This document shows positions 8,220 through 16,588 of a stretch of DNA of 59,108 nt, in pieces. Within the stretch, counting starts at the first letter, position 1; each line of letters begins with the position of its first letter. The notes beneath the pieces were generated by a model. The model saw nothing but the letters and a program-made list of their open reading frames with translations, was not told where the DNA came from and ran no database searches. Position numbers and translations under genes: made by a program. Origin of the DNA: Burkholderiales bacterium. Lineage in GTDB: Bacteria; Pseudomonadota; Gammaproteobacteria; Burkholderiales; Burkholderiaceae_E. The DNA lies in contig RPRK01000008.1 of assembly GCA_003818495.1 (NCBI GenBank), positions 1-59,108 of the forward strand, in the 5' to 3' direction.

Positions 8220-9098
8220 TCAGCGGAGGGGCGGCGACTCCATCAGCTCCCACCCGTCGCCGTCCCGCCTGAGCCAGCCGCCGGTCGGGGTCGCGAAGTG
8301 CGTGCCCAGCACCAGCGCGGGCCGCGCGCCATAGCGCTCCAGGAAGGCCCGGCGGGTGGCGCGCGCCATCTCGGGCTGCCAGTCGAACCGCGAGCCCAGG
8401 TCGGGCTCGCAGCACTGGATCGGATGGTGCATCAGGTCGCCGGTGATCACCGCGACCGCCCCGCCCGAGGCGATGTGCACCGACACGTGGCCGGGCGTGT
8501 GGCCGGGCGTGGACTCGAGCCGCACCTCGTCGGTCACCGCGTGATCGACCTCGACGAGCTGCGCGAGGCCGGCCTCGAAGATCGGCGTGACCGAGTCGGC
8601 CAGCACCTGCCCCTGGTCGATGGTGCCGTCGTTCTCGGCGTGCGCCGTCCAGTGCTCCCACTCGGTGCGGCCGAACAGGTAGCGCGCGTTCGGGAAGGTG
8701 GGGACCCAGCGGCCGTCGACGAGCCGCGTGTTCCAGCCGACGTGGTCGACATGCAGGTGCGTGCAGAGCACGGTGTCGATGCTGGCCGGATCGAAGCCGG
8801 CCGCGGCCATGTCCTGCAGGAAGCCGCCCTGGCGCTGGTGCCAGCGCTCGACGAGCCGGGGCTTGTCGTTGCCGATGCAGGTGTCGACGGCGATGCGCCG
8901 GCCCTGCGATTCGACGACGAAGCAGTGGATCGAGCCGATCAGGCGCCCGCGCTCGTCGACGTGCCTCGGCCTCAGCCAGCCGTAGCGGCCGATGCGCTCG
9001 GGGCTCAGCGCGTCGCCGAACAGGAAGCTCGCCGGGCTGGCGTTCTGCATCTCGACGACCTGCGTGATCCGCACGTCGCCCACGGTCCATCGTCTCAT
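8220..9098 (-). CDS. MBL-fold metallo-hydrolase, lactonase-like
   Basis: 292 residues. The metal site motif CTHLHVDHVGWN (HxHxDH) lies in the first half. GDLMHHPIQ and the late ATPTGGWLRRDG also fit the AttM/AiiA-like and N-acyl-homoserine-lactonase-like group, which uses two zinc or iron ions to open lactones or cleave esters. It lies 25 bases downstream of leuD and 21 bases before the SDR. In this operon, hydrolysis of a lactone or ester intermediate is more plausible than quorum quenching. Confidence 0.85.
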   Translation of the reverse strand: MRRWTVGDVRITQVVEMQNASPASFLFGDALSPERIGRYGWLRPRHVDERGRLIGSIHCFVVESQGRRIAVDTCIGNDKPRLVERWHQRQGGFLQDMAAAGFDPASIDTVLCTHLHVDHVGWNTRLVDGRWVPTFPNARYLFGRTEWEHWTAHAENDGTIDQGQVLADSVTPIFEAGLAQLVEVDHAVTDEVRLESTPGHTPGHVSVHIASGGAVAVITGDLMHHPIQCCEPDLGSRFDWQPEMARATRRAFLERYGARPALVLGTHFATPTGGWLRRDGDGWELMESPPLR

Positions 9099-9123
9099 CG
9101 CGCCGCTCCGGTCCGCCCGAAGG

Positions 9124-9726
9124 CTATGCCGCCCGCCCGTCCTGCTCGCGCCTCGCCTCGAAGGCCGCGATGTCCGCCTCGTACCCGAGGGTCATCGCGA
9201 TCTCGTCGACCCCGCGCAGCAGGCAGTCCTTGCGGAACGGGTCGATGTCGAAGCCGTCGACGCGTCCGTCCGGCCCGCGCACGGTCTGGCTGGCGAGATC
9301 GATCTCGATCGTCGAACCGGGCGCGGCCCGCAGCGCGTCCCGCAGCGCCTCGACGCGCTCGGCGGGCAGCCGGATCGGCAGCACGCCGTTCTGGAAGCAG
9401 TTGTTGTGGAAGATGTCTCCGAAGCTCGGGGCGATGAACGCCCGGAACCCGCGGTCGACCATCACGGTCACCGCGTTCTCGCGCGAGGAGCCGCAGCCGA
9501 AGTTGCGGTCGGCGACGAGGATGCGCGCGCCGGCGAAGGCCGGCTGGTTGAGCGGGAAGTCGGCACGCGGCCGGCCCTCGGCGTCCAGCGCGAGATCGTG
9601 GAACAGGCCCTCGACCTGCTGGGCCCGGGTCCGGCCGAGATAACGCGCCGGAATGATCTGGTCGGTGTCGACGTTGGCCAGGTCGAGCGGCACCGCCACC
9701 GCGGCGAGACGGGAGAACGGCGCCAT
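9124..9726 (-). CDS. leuD: LeuD-like isomerase/hydratase small (swivel) subunit
   Basis: 200 residues, the bacterial LeuD length. NVDTDQIIPARYLGR, NFGCGSSRENAV, IAPSFGDIFHNNCFQNGVLP and DPFRKDCLLRGVDEIAMTLG identify the swivelling domain. The usual leucine-enzyme motif after GSSRE is HAPWAL; here it is NAVTVM, so a conserved histidine is replaced. The gene starts one base past the leuC-like stop, and together they should form a heterodimeric [4Fe-4S] isomerase or hydratase. Operon context and these changes suggest a catabolic paralog, not the leucine-biosynthetic subunit. Confidence 0.88.
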   Translation of the reverse strand: MAPFSRLAAVAVPLDLANVDTDQIIPARYLGRTRAQQVEGLFHDLALDAEGRPRADFPLNQPAFAGARILVADRNFGCGSSRENAVTVMVDRGFRAFIAPSFGDIFHNNCFQNGVLPIRLPAERVEALRDALRAAPGSTIEIDLASQTVRGPDGRVDGFDIDPFRKDCLLRGVDEIAMTLGYEADIAAFEARREQDGRAA

Positions 9727-9727
9727 C

Positions 9728-11143
9728 TCAGGCTCCCTGCGCGGCCAGGCGGCGCACGTCGGTGAAGCGGCCGGTGACCGCGGCGGCCGCGGCCATCGCC
9801 GGGCTCAGCAGGTGGGTGCGCACGCCACGCCCCTGGCGCCCCATGAAGTTGCGGTTCGAGGTCGAAGCGATCCGCTGCCCGGGCAGGCCGGTGTCGCCGT
9901 TCATCCCGACGCACATCGAGCAGCCCGGCTCGCGCCACTCGAGGCCGGCCTCCCGGAACACCTGGTGCAGGCCTTCCGCCTCGGCCTGCCGCTTGACGAG
10001 TCCCGAGCCCGGCACCACCCAGGCGGGCACCACCGCCTTGCGGCCGCGCACGACGGCGGCCGCCGAGCGCAGGTCCTCGATGCGGCTGTTGGTGCACGAG
10101 CCGATGAACACGCGGTCGACCGCGACCTCGGTCATCGGCGTGCCGGGCACGAGGCCCATGTACTCGAGGGACAGGCGCATCGCCTCGCGCTTGGTGGCGT
10201 CCGGAGCCGTGGACGGCTCGGGCACGCGGTCGGTGATCGCGATCGCATCCTCCGGGCTGGTGCCCCAGGTGAGCATCGGTTCGATGCGCGTCGCGTCCAG
10301 CGACACCTCGCGGTCGAACGCCGCATCGGCGTCGGTCGGCAGCGCGCGCCAGCGGGCCAGCGCCCGCTCCCAGTCGGCGCCCGACGGTGCCAGCGGACGT
10401 CCGTGCAGGTAGGCGTAGGTGGTGTCGTCGGGCGCGACCATGCCGGCACGGGCGCCCGCCTCGATCGACATGTTGCACACCGTCAGCCGTCCTTCGATCG
10501 ACAGGCCCCGGATGGTGCTGCCCGCATACTCGATCACATGACCCACCCCGCCCGCGGCGCCGATGCGCGCGATGATCGCGAGCACCACGTCCTTGGCGCC
10601 GACGCCTTCGCCGAGCGCGCCGTCCACGCTGATCCGCATCGCGCGGGGCTTGCGCTGCCACAGGCACTGCGTGGCCATCACATGGGTGACCTCGGACGCG
10701 CCGATGCCGAACGCCAGCGCGCCCAGCGCACCGTGCGTGGCGGTGTGCGAGTCGCCGCAGACGAGCGTGATGCCCGGCTGGGTCAGGCCCTGCTCCGGGC
10801 TGACCACGTGGGCGATGCCCTGGCGCGCGTCGTCGATGAAGAAGAAGCGCTCGATGCCCGCCTCGCGCGTGTTCTCGCGCATCTGCTCGACGTGCCCGCG
10901 GTGCTGCGGATCGGGGATGGCGTCGAGCGTGCGGGCCGCGGTCGACGTGTAGTGGTCGGGCGTGGCGAGCGCGAGCTCGGGGCGCCGGACGCGCAGCCCG
11001 CGCTCGCGCAGCTGCGCGAAGCCCGGACCCGAGCCGTCGTGCATCAGGTGCCGGTCGACGTAGAGCAGGTGATAGCCGTCGCCGCGGTCGACCACGACGT
11101 GCGACTGCCAGATCCGGTCGAAGAGTGTGCGCGGGGCGGTCAT
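9728..11143 (-). CDS. leuC: LeuC-like isomerase/hydratase large [4Fe-4S] subunit
   Basis: 471 residues from the ATG at 11143; upstream codons in frame are low-complexity Arg/Pro. Cluster cysteines are in [11 protein letters not shown] (about C350) and GCSMC (about C408 and C411); [20 protein letters not shown] and [13 protein letters not shown] are intact. In the leucine enzyme the substrate loop reads HEVTSPQAF and later DHN; here these are HDGSGPGF, one residue shorter, and DHY. That points to an altered substrate such as another branched or tricarboxylic hydroxy acid. It follows the isocitrate-lyase-family gene by 16 bases. Confidence 0.88.
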   Translation of the reverse strand: MTAPRTLFDRIWQSHVVVDRGDGYHLLYVDRHLMHDGSGPGFAQLRERGLRVRRPELALATPDHYTSTAARTLDAIPDPQHRGHVEQMRENTREAGIERFFFIDDARQGIAHVVSPEQGLTQPGITLVCGDSHTATHGALGALAFGIGASEVTHVMATQCLWQRKPRAMRISVDGALGEGVGAKDVVLAIIARIGAAGGVGHVIEYAGSTIRGLSIEGRLTVCNMSIEAGARAGMVAPDDTTYAYLHGRPLAPSGADWERALARWRALPTDADAAFDREVSLDATRIEPMLTWGTSPEDAIAITDRVPEPSTAPDATKREAMRLSLEYMGLVPGTPMTEVAVDRVFIGSCTNSRIEDLRSAAAVVRGRKAVVPAWVVPGSGLVKRQAEAEGLHQVFREAGLEWREPGCSMCVGMNGDTGLPGQRIASTSNRNFMGRQGRGVRTHLLSPAMAAAAAVTGRFTDVRRLAAQGA

Positions 11144-11159
11144 CGGGTCGATCCCCGGG

Positions 11160-12110
11160 TCACTTCGCGACGACGGCGGCCGATGCGGCCGCCGAGGCGC
11201 CGGACGAAGCGGCCTCCGAGGCGGCTGCGGCCTTCTGTCCGGCAGTCGCCGGCGCATCGCGGAAGGCCGTCCGACGCGCATCCCAGTCGGCCGCGCCGAA
11301 CCGCGCGAAGAGCAGCGCCGGCGAATGCTCGACGCGCGGCTTCGTGTGCCGCCCCGTCGTCTTGACCCCCTCGAGCGCCTCGTCGCAGGCCTCGATCACG
11401 GCGCCGAGCAGCAGGCCCGGGAGGATCGCGATGGCGTAGCCCAGCCGCTCGGCCTCGGCCAGCGGCAGGTCGGGCGTGCGGCCGCCGTACACGATGTTCA
11501 GCAGGCACGGACCCTTGACGCGCGAAGGCACCGCGGCCACCTCCTCCAGCGTCTGCGGTGCCTCGACGAAGGCGACGTCCGCGCCGTTGGCGAGCGCCAG
11601 GTTCGCCCGCGCGATCGCCTCCTCGAAACCGAGCACGGCGCGCGAGTCGGTGCGGGCGATGATCGTGAAGTCCTTCGAGCGGCGCGCGGCGGCGGCGGCG
11701 CGGATCTTCGCGACGTAGTCCTCGCGGCTCACCACCTCCTTGTTGTCGAGGTGGCCGCAGCGCTTCGGGAACACCTGGTCCTCGATGTGGATGGCCGCGA
11801 CGCCGGCCCGCTCGAACTCCTGGACGGTGCGGAAGACGTTGAGCTCGTTGCCGTAGCCGGTGTCGGCGTCGCTGATGAGCGGGATCGAGATCGAGTTCAC
11901 GATCCGCGTCGCGTTGGCGACCATCTCGGTCATCGTGATCAGGCCGTAGTCGGGGTAGCCGAGCGTCATCGAGGTGCCCGCGCCGGTCATGTAGGCGGCG
12001 GCGAAGCCGGCGCGCTCGATGGCGCGGGCGGTGATGCCGTCGATGGCGCCCGGGGCGACGACGAGCTTGCCGCTGCGCAGCTGCGAGCGGAGGGAGGCGG
12101 CGTTGGACAT
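11160..12110 (-). CDS. isocitrate lyase/PEP mutase superfamily C-C lyase
   Basis: 316 residues. The Mg-binding DADTGYGN near residues 81-88 and the catalytic PKRCGH loop near residues 115-120 place it with lyases of the superfamily (methylisocitrate, dimethylmalate and oxaloacetate-type enzymes) and not with phosphonate mutases, which lack this cysteine. The last 25 or so residues are an Ala/Ser-rich tail beyond the usual family end. It sits directly upstream of the LeuCD-like pair, the right order for a route in which an isomerase or hydratase makes a 2-hydroxy acid that the lyase splits. The exact substrate is unknown. Confidence 0.88.
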   Translation of the reverse strand: MSNAASLRSQLRSGKLVVAPGAIDGITARAIERAGFAAAYMTGAGTSMTLGYPDYGLITMTEMVANATRIVNSISIPLISDADTGYGNELNVFRTVQEFERAGVAAIHIEDQVFPKRCGHLDNKEVVSREDYVAKIRAAAAARRSKDFTIIARTDSRAVLGFEEAIARANLALANGADVAFVEAPQTLEEVAAVPSRVKGPCLLNIVYGGRTPDLPLAEAERLGYAIAILPGLLLGAVIEACDEALEGVKTTGRHTKPRVEHSPALLFARFGAADWDARRTAFRDAPATAGQKAAAASEAASSGASAAASAAVVAK

Positions 12111-12138
12111 GGTGGGATCCTCGTGGTGTTCGGTGGAT

Positions 12139-12381
12139 TCAGTTCGTGCCGGGCGCCACGCGCATGCCGAGCGTCTCGGCCTGCCGTGCGACGTACTCGC
12201 GGCGTGTGTCGTCGTGATGCTGGCCGGGCGTGCCCCCGCCCGGGCTGCAGGGGACGACGACCGTCACCGGCCGATCGGGCGTCCAGCCTTGGGCGCGCGC
12301 GCCCGGTGCCGCGACGAGCGCGGTCGCGAGGACGGCCGCGCAGGCCGTCGTGGCGCGCAGGAACGATCGAATCAGGCCCAT
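12139..12381 (-). pseudogene. remnant of a Bug/TctC solute-binding protein gene (internal deletion)
   Basis: An 80-residue frame that keeps a Bug-family beginning and what looks like part of a Bug-family end. Residues 1-30 are a signal peptide ending in AQG, then WTPDRPVTVVVPCSPGGGTP matches the mature N terminus of these periplasmic proteins. From about residue 53 the sequence jumps to REYVARQAETLGMRVAPGTN, which resembles the segment normally found about 30 residues before the C terminus, and then stops. Intact members, such as the two at 30690-32730, are about 325 residues, so roughly 220-250 codons are missing. It lies first in the operon ahead of the lyase gene, where an intact transporter receptor would be expected. 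A small functional secreted peptide is the less likely alternative. Confidence 0.65.
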
Positions 12382-12455
12382 CGGAGTCTCCCCTCGTTCG
12401 CGGGCGTGAGCACCCGACGTCTGCGGGACACGTGCTCGACGCGACCCGCTGTGTG

Positions 12456-12475
12456 GTTGTTATACTCACAGCAAC
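12456..12475. promoter_or_regulatory. imperfect palindrome, candidate GntR operator in the divergent region
   Basis: GTTGTTATACTCACAGCAAC has nine-base arms around a two-base centre. The outer four bases match perfectly and the remaining mismatches are mainly transitions. It is the only AT-rich stretch in the 184 bases between the Bug remnant and the GntR gene. A TTGACA on the minus strand (12492-12487) lies upstream of an AGTATA or TATAAC inside the palindrome, with an over-long spacing of 20-22. A repressor bound here would cover the start of both genes. Confidence 0.4.
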
Positions 12476-12565
12476 TCTCGGCGCCTGTCAAATGCGGGCC
12501 CCCTCGCGCCGGAGCGGCGCCAGGCGGAGGCACGCGCCCCGGCGCGGCCCGCCCGACGACGGCCC

Positions 12566-13384
12566 ATGCCCACTCGTTCGCCTCCGAAGCCCGCCCCCCC
12601 TGCCCCGACGGCACCGCCCCCCGCCCGGTCGAGCGGCGTGGCCCTGCACCGCCAGCTCTACCTCGTCCTCCGCGACCGCATCGCACGCGGCGTCTGGAGC
12701 GCGGGTGCCGCGCTGCCGTCCGAGGAGGTGCTGTGCGAGCAGTTCGGCGTCTCGCGGATCACCGTGCGACGCGCGCTGTCGGACCTGCAGGCGCAGCGTC
12801 TCGTCGAGCGCCGGCACGGGCTCGGCACCTTCGTGTCGACGGAGGTGCCCGCGGCGGTGCCGCGCGCCACCCTCTCCTTCGTCGACACGCTCCGCAAGGA
12901 CGCGGACGACACCGACGTCCGGGTCATCGAGGTCGAGCACACCGTCGCCCCGCCCGACATCGCGGCCGCGCTCGAGCTCGCCGACGGCGGCGAGGCGCTC
13001 CACGCGGTGCGCTGCCGCCTGATCGAGGAGACGGTGGTGATGCTGACCGACGCCTGGGTGCCGGCCCGGCTGGGTCGCCGGATCTCCGCAGCGGCGTTGG
13101 CCCAGCGGCCGCTCTACGAGCTGCTGCTCGCGCAGGGCGTGCAGTTCGGCCGCGTGGTGCAGGAGATCGGGGCACAGGCGGCCGATCCCCGCCAGGCCGC
13201 GCTGCTCGGCACCGATGTCGGCAGCCCGCTGCTGCGGCTCGTGCGGATGATCCACGACCTGCAGGGACGGCCGGTCCAGCACCTCACCGCCGTGATGCCG
13301 TCGGAGCGCGGCAGCGTGCTGATGGAGATCACCGGCGAGCGGATCAACTCGCTGTCGGCAGGGTTCGTCGTCCACACGCGGTAG
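12566..13384 (+). CDS. GntR family transcriptional regulator with UTRA ligand domain (HutC subfamily)
   Basis: 272 residues. After about 20 Pro/Ala-rich residues, a winged helix (about 25-95) contains LPSEEVLCEQFGVSRITVRRALSDL and LVERRHGLGTFV, followed by a UTRA effector-binding domain to the C terminus. Its divergent position suggests it controls the Bug-remnant/lyase/LeuCD/MBL/SDR operon, with a small carboxylic acid as the likely effector. The start at 12566 could be a little further downstream because the first residues are low complexity. Confidence 0.9.
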   Translation: MPTRSPPKPAPPAPTAPPPARSSGVALHRQLYLVLRDRIARGVWSAGAALPSEEVLCEQFGVSRITVRRALSDLQAQRLVERRHGLGTFVSTEVPAAVPRATLSFVDTLRKDADDTDVRVIEVEHTVAPPDIAAALELADGGEALHAVRCRLIEETVVMLTDAWVPARLGRRISAAALAQRPLYELLLAQGVQFGRVVQEIGAQAADPRQAALLGTDVGSPLLRLVRMIHDLQGRPVQHLTAVMPSERGSVLMEITGERINSLSAGFVVHTR

Positions 13385-13417
13385 GCGGGTGCGGCGCGTC
13401 CCCGGCGGCGGTGGGGG

Positions 13418-14629
13418 CTACCAGCCGCGGAACCGCGGCCACCAGCCGTCGGTCTCGCCGGACTCGAGAGCCCCGTCGCCCGCCTTGCCACCGTCGTCGC
13501 CCTCACCGACGACGTGGTAGCCGTCGAACTGCGCGGCGGTCGCGCAGGCATGGTTCGGCAGGATCCGCAGCAGCGTGCCGACCGGCAGCTCGGGCAGCGG
13601 TCCGACCGCGCCGTCGCGACGGCCGACGATGCCGTGCTCCTGGTTGGCCGACCGCAGCAGCAGGTCGGGCAGCACCGTGCCGTCGGCATCGCACACCAGG
13701 CCGTACCCCTGGTCGATCGGCTGGCTCGCGGTGCCGCGATCGCGCGACATCGCCATCCATCCGGCGTCGACGATCGCCCAGCCCTTGTCCCGCTGATGAC
13801 CGATCACCGTCGTCAGCACCGACAGCGCGAGCTCGTCGGTGCGGCACACGCCGATGCCGGCCATCACCAGGTCGAAGAACACGAACACGCCCGCGCGCAC
13901 CTCGGTCACGCCCGCGAGGTCCTCGGCGAACAGCGCCGTCGGGGTCGAGCCGACGCTGACCGTCCCTGCGGGATGGCCCGCGGCCCGCAGGCGCGTCGCC
14001 GCGAGCACGGCGGCCGAACGCTCCTGCTCGGCCATCGCGCGCAACGCCGCCTCGCTGCGACAGGCGTAGGACTCGCCCGCATGCGTCATCACGCCGTCGA
14101 CGACGACGTGCGGCGAGCGCAGTGCTTCCGCGACCTCGAGGAGCGCCGCCGAGTCGGGCCCGAGACCCGAGCGATGGCCGTCGCAGTCGATCTCCAGCAG
14201 CACCCGCAGTGTCACGCCCGCCGCCTCGGCGGCCTGCGCGACCGCGCGCGCGACGCCGACGTCGTCGAGCACCACCGCGAGCGCGACGCCGCTGCGGCGC
14301 AGCGCGATCACCTGCGGCAGCTTCGAGGGCACGATGCCGACGGCGTACAGGATGTCGGTGTAGCCGTGGGCGGCGAACTCGGCCGCCTCCTTGAGCGTCG
14401 ACACGGTGATCGGCCCCGGCGCCCCGCCGAGGATGCGGCGCGCGACGCGGTCGGACTTGCAGGTCTTGACGTGGGGGCGCAGCGGCACGCCGAGCCGGTC
14501 CAGACGGGCCCGCATGCGCGCGATGTTGCGGTCCATGCGCGGGAGGTCGAGCAGCAGCGTCGGGGTCGGGAGGGCAGCGAGCGCGGCGGGCGCGGCGGGC
14601 GCGGAGATGGGGAACTCGGTCGGGGTCAT
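13418..14629 (-). CDS. D-threonine aldolase/D-serine dehydratase-like PLP enzyme (alanine racemase N-terminal fold)
   Basis: 403 residues from the ATG at 14629. The TIM-barrel PLP domain opens with TPTLLLDLPRMDRNIARM and carries RPHVKTCKS, where K55 should bind PLP. The C-terminal beta domain has PNHAC with the histidine and cysteine (about H359 and C361) that bind the metal in D-serine dehydratase and D-threonine aldolase. Such enzymes cleave or deaminate D-3-hydroxy amino acids. An open frame continues upstream across the divergent hydrolase gene, but nothing supports it as coding. The convergent neighbour is the GntR gene. Confidence 0.87.
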   Translation of the reverse strand: MTPTEFPISAPAAPAALAALPTPTLLLDLPRMDRNIARMRARLDRLGVPLRPHVKTCKSDRVARRILGGAPGPITVSTLKEAAEFAAHGYTDILYAVGIVPSKLPQVIALRRSGVALAVVLDDVGVARAVAQAAEAAGVTLRVLLEIDCDGHRSGLGPDSAALLEVAEALRSPHVVVDGVMTHAGESYACRSEAALRAMAEQERSAAVLAATRLRAAGHPAGTVSVGSTPTALFAEDLAGVTEVRAGVFVFFDLVMAGIGVCRTDELALSVLTTVIGHQRDKGWAIVDAGWMAMSRDRGTASQPIDQGYGLVCDADGTVLPDLLLRSANQEHGIVGRRDGAVGPLPELPVGTLLRILPNHACATAAQFDGYHVVGEGDDGGKAGDGALESGETDGWWPRFRGW

Positions 14630-14656
14630 CGTGCCCGCGATGCTCGGCCCGCCCCA

Positions 14657-14680
14657 CCCGCCCGTCAACCCGCCCGTCAA
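14657..14680 (-). promoter_or_regulatory. tandem 12-base repeat carrying two TTGACG -35-like elements
   Basis: CCCGCCCGTCAA occurs twice in tandem. On the minus strand each copy gives TTGACG. The proximal copy (14668-14663) is followed after 17 bases by GAGCAT (14645-14640), three of six to the -10 consensus, placing a start about five bases before the ATG at 14629. It may be a duplicated -35 region for the PLP enzyme. Confidence 0.3.
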
Positions 14681-14782
14681 CCCGCGGGGCCGAGCGCGGG
14701 CCGTTCGCGGAACGCGGCATCGGCCGGGCGGTCGGGACGCCGTAAGCTGGCGGTCCGCCCGTGTCCCCATCGAGGTGCGACG

Positions 14783-15655
14783 ATGAAGCCGAGCCGATCC
14801 GAGTTCATGCCCGTGCGGGGCATCGAGTCCCACTGCCGCGTCTGGGGTCCGCGCGGCGCACCGCGCCTGTTCCTGCTGCACGGATCGCAGGACGTCTCGG
14901 CATCCTGGCAGTTCACCGTCGACGCGTTCGCGCGCGACTGGGAAGTGATCGCGCCCGACTGGCGCGGCAACGGCCTGTCGGGCTGGAGCGGGGCCGATGC
15001 GTACTGGTTCCCCGACTACCTCGGCGACCTCGACGCGCTGCTCGAGACCTGGTCGCCGGAGCGTCCGGCGGTGCTCGTCGGGCACAGCATGGGCGCACAG
15101 ATCGGCGCGCTCTACGCGGGCCTGCGCCCGGAACGGGTCGCGCGGTTCGTGAACGTCGACGGCTGGGGGCCGCCCGGCGGCCGGCAGGACGCCGCGCCGC
15201 GCCGCCTCGCCAAATGGCTGGCCCAGCTGCGCGACGATACCGCGCAGCGCCCGTACGAGAGCTTCGACGAGTTCGCGCTGCGCATGCGTTCGGAGAACCC
15301 GCGCCTGATCGAGGCACGCGCGGCGTTCCTGGTGCGCCACTGGGGCCGCGAGGAGGCCGACGGCACCGTCGTGCGGCGCGCGGACCCGGCCCTCAAGCGG
15401 ATCAACCCGCTGCCGCTCGCGCAGTCCGAGGTGATCGACTGCTGGCGCGCGACGCAGGCCCCGGTGCTGTGGATCGACGGCGCGCAGTCCGGCCTGTGGG
15501 CCCGGATGGCGGGCGACCCGATGGACTTCGAGGCACGGATGGGTGCGTATGCCGACCTGGGCATCGAGCATGTCGAGGAGGCCGGCCACAACGTGCACCA
15601 CGACCAGCCGGAGCGGCTCGCGGCCCTGATCGAGGCGTTCGCGACCGGGCACTGA
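14783..15655 (+). CDS. alpha/beta hydrolase
   Basis: 290 residues from the ATG at 14783. The oxyanion region LLHGSQDVSASW, the nucleophile elbow VGHSMGAQIG and the late AGHNVHHDQPERL with the catalytic histidine are all present, and an acidic residue is available in WIDGAQSG. It is probably an esterase or C-C hydrolase of a carboxylic-acid pathway. It is divergent from the D-threonine aldolase-like gene, and its 3' end converges on the seven-gene operon with an 18-base gap. It is not close enough to MhpC to be assigned as the missing meta-fission hydrolase. Confidence 0.88.
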   Translation: MKPSRSEFMPVRGIESHCRVWGPRGAPRLFLLHGSQDVSASWQFTVDAFARDWEVIAPDWRGNGLSGWSGADAYWFPDYLGDLDALLETWSPERPAVLVGHSMGAQIGALYAGLRPERVARFVNVDGWGPPGGRQDAAPRRLAKWLAQLRDDTAQRPYESFDEFALRMRSENPRLIEARAAFLVRHWGREEADGTVVRRADPALKRINPLPLAQSEVIDCWRATQAPVLWIDGAQSGLWARMAGDPMDFEARMGAYADLGIEHVEEAGHNVHHDQPERLAALIEAFATGH

Positions 15656-15673
15656 GCCCGGCGCGCGGGGCAC

Positions 15674-16588
15674 CTACCCCGGCGGCAGCGCGAGCAGGTC
15701 CAGGTGACCGACCTCGAGCACGAGGCGCCCGTCCGCGGCGTGCGCGGTACGCATCGCCGCCCAGGCCTGGAATGCCGCGCGACCCTCGGGCTCGGCCTCG
15801 GAGGCGGCGCCCGCCGCCTCGTCGATCAGCCGCTGCAGCAGCACGCGCCGGCCGCCGTCGATGCGCCAGTCGGCGCGCGCGGTCGACACCTGGTGACCCA
15901 GCGCCGTCAGGCGCGTGGCGAGGTGCGCGGCGGCGCCGATGCCGAGCGATGCGCCGAACCCCTTGTCGCCCGCCTGGTGCAGCCGGAACGCGCGGTCGAC
16001 GCGCGGGTCTTCGGGCAGCGGCGGGAACCAGTCCCGCCGGCCGTCGACGGTGAGCGTGGCCAGCAGCGGCAGGCGGGCCGACACCAGCCACGCGCACAGC
16101 CGCTCGAGCCAGGCCTCGGACACGAGGTCGAGGAACGCGGTGGTGACGACCGCGTCGAACGCGCCTGCGTCGAGCGTCTCGAGGGCCTGCTGCAGGTCGA
16201 GCGCTCGACCCTGGGCGCGCACCGTCGCCGAACCGACGCCGATCGCGAGGCCGCCGTCCGCGCACGGCGCGCAGGTCCAGCCGCGGCGGCGCGCCCAGTC
16301 CGCGAGCTCGACGGACTGAGCGCCGAGCAGTGCCGGATCGAGGTCGAGCAGGGTCCACGCCTGGTCGCCGTCGAGGCTGGTGGCGAGGACGCGCAGGTTG
16401 GCGCCGGTGCCGGCCGCGAGGTCGAGGATGCGCAGCGGACCGGTACCGGCCGCCGCGCCCGCGCCCTGGCCGGCGGGCCTCGGCCGTGCACGCAGCGCCG
16501 CCGCGAAGCGCGTGGCGAGCGCCTCGCTCCGCGCCGCCGCGTCGAGCGGCTCGCGCAGGCGCAGCCAGTCGGCGTCGAAGCCGGTCAT
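15674..16588 (-). CDS. class I SAM-dependent methyltransferase-like protein
   Basis: 304 residues. LRILDLAAGTGANLRVLA (about 52-69) is a good SAM-binding motif I, followed by TLLDLDPALLG as motif II and FDAVVTTAFLDLVS as motif IV. The central WFPPLPEDPRVDRAFRLHQ and GDKGFGASLG are not motifs I know from a named methyltransferase. Its ATGA overlaps the stop of the glycosyltransferase, making it the last gene of the seven-gene coupled operon. It would methylate, or bind SAM for, the product of the upstream pterin- and RibD-like enzymes. Function inferred. Confidence 0.82.
   Translation of the reverse strand: MTGFDADWLRLREPLDAAARSEALATRFAAALRARPRPAGQGAGAAAGTGPLRILDLAAGTGANLRVLATSLDGDQAWTLLDLDPALLGAQSVELADWARRRGWTCAPCADGGLAIGVGSATVRAQGRALDLQQALETLDAGAFDAVVTTAFLDLVSEAWLERLCAWLVSARLPLLATLTVDGRRDWFPPLPEDPRVDRAFRLHQAGDKGFGASLGIGAAAHLATRLTALGHQVSTARADWRIDGGRRVLLQRLIDEAAGAASEAEPEGRAAFQAWAAMRTAHAADGRLVLEVGHLDLLALPPG

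Noticed and set aside
9124-11143. Leucine-biosynthetic leuCD
   Set aside because: Diagnostic residues differ and leuB and leuA are not adjacent. I keep the symbols as family names only and do not claim the leucine role.
14783-15655. The missing MhpC hydrolase
   Set aside because: It is a generic alpha/beta hydrolase about 25 kb away, with no MhpC-specific pattern that I can identify.
13418-15673. A 751-codon minus-strand frame suggesting an N-terminal extension of the PLP enzyme
   Set aside because: The extension is the complement of the alpha/beta hydrolase gene. The family start at 14629 fits.
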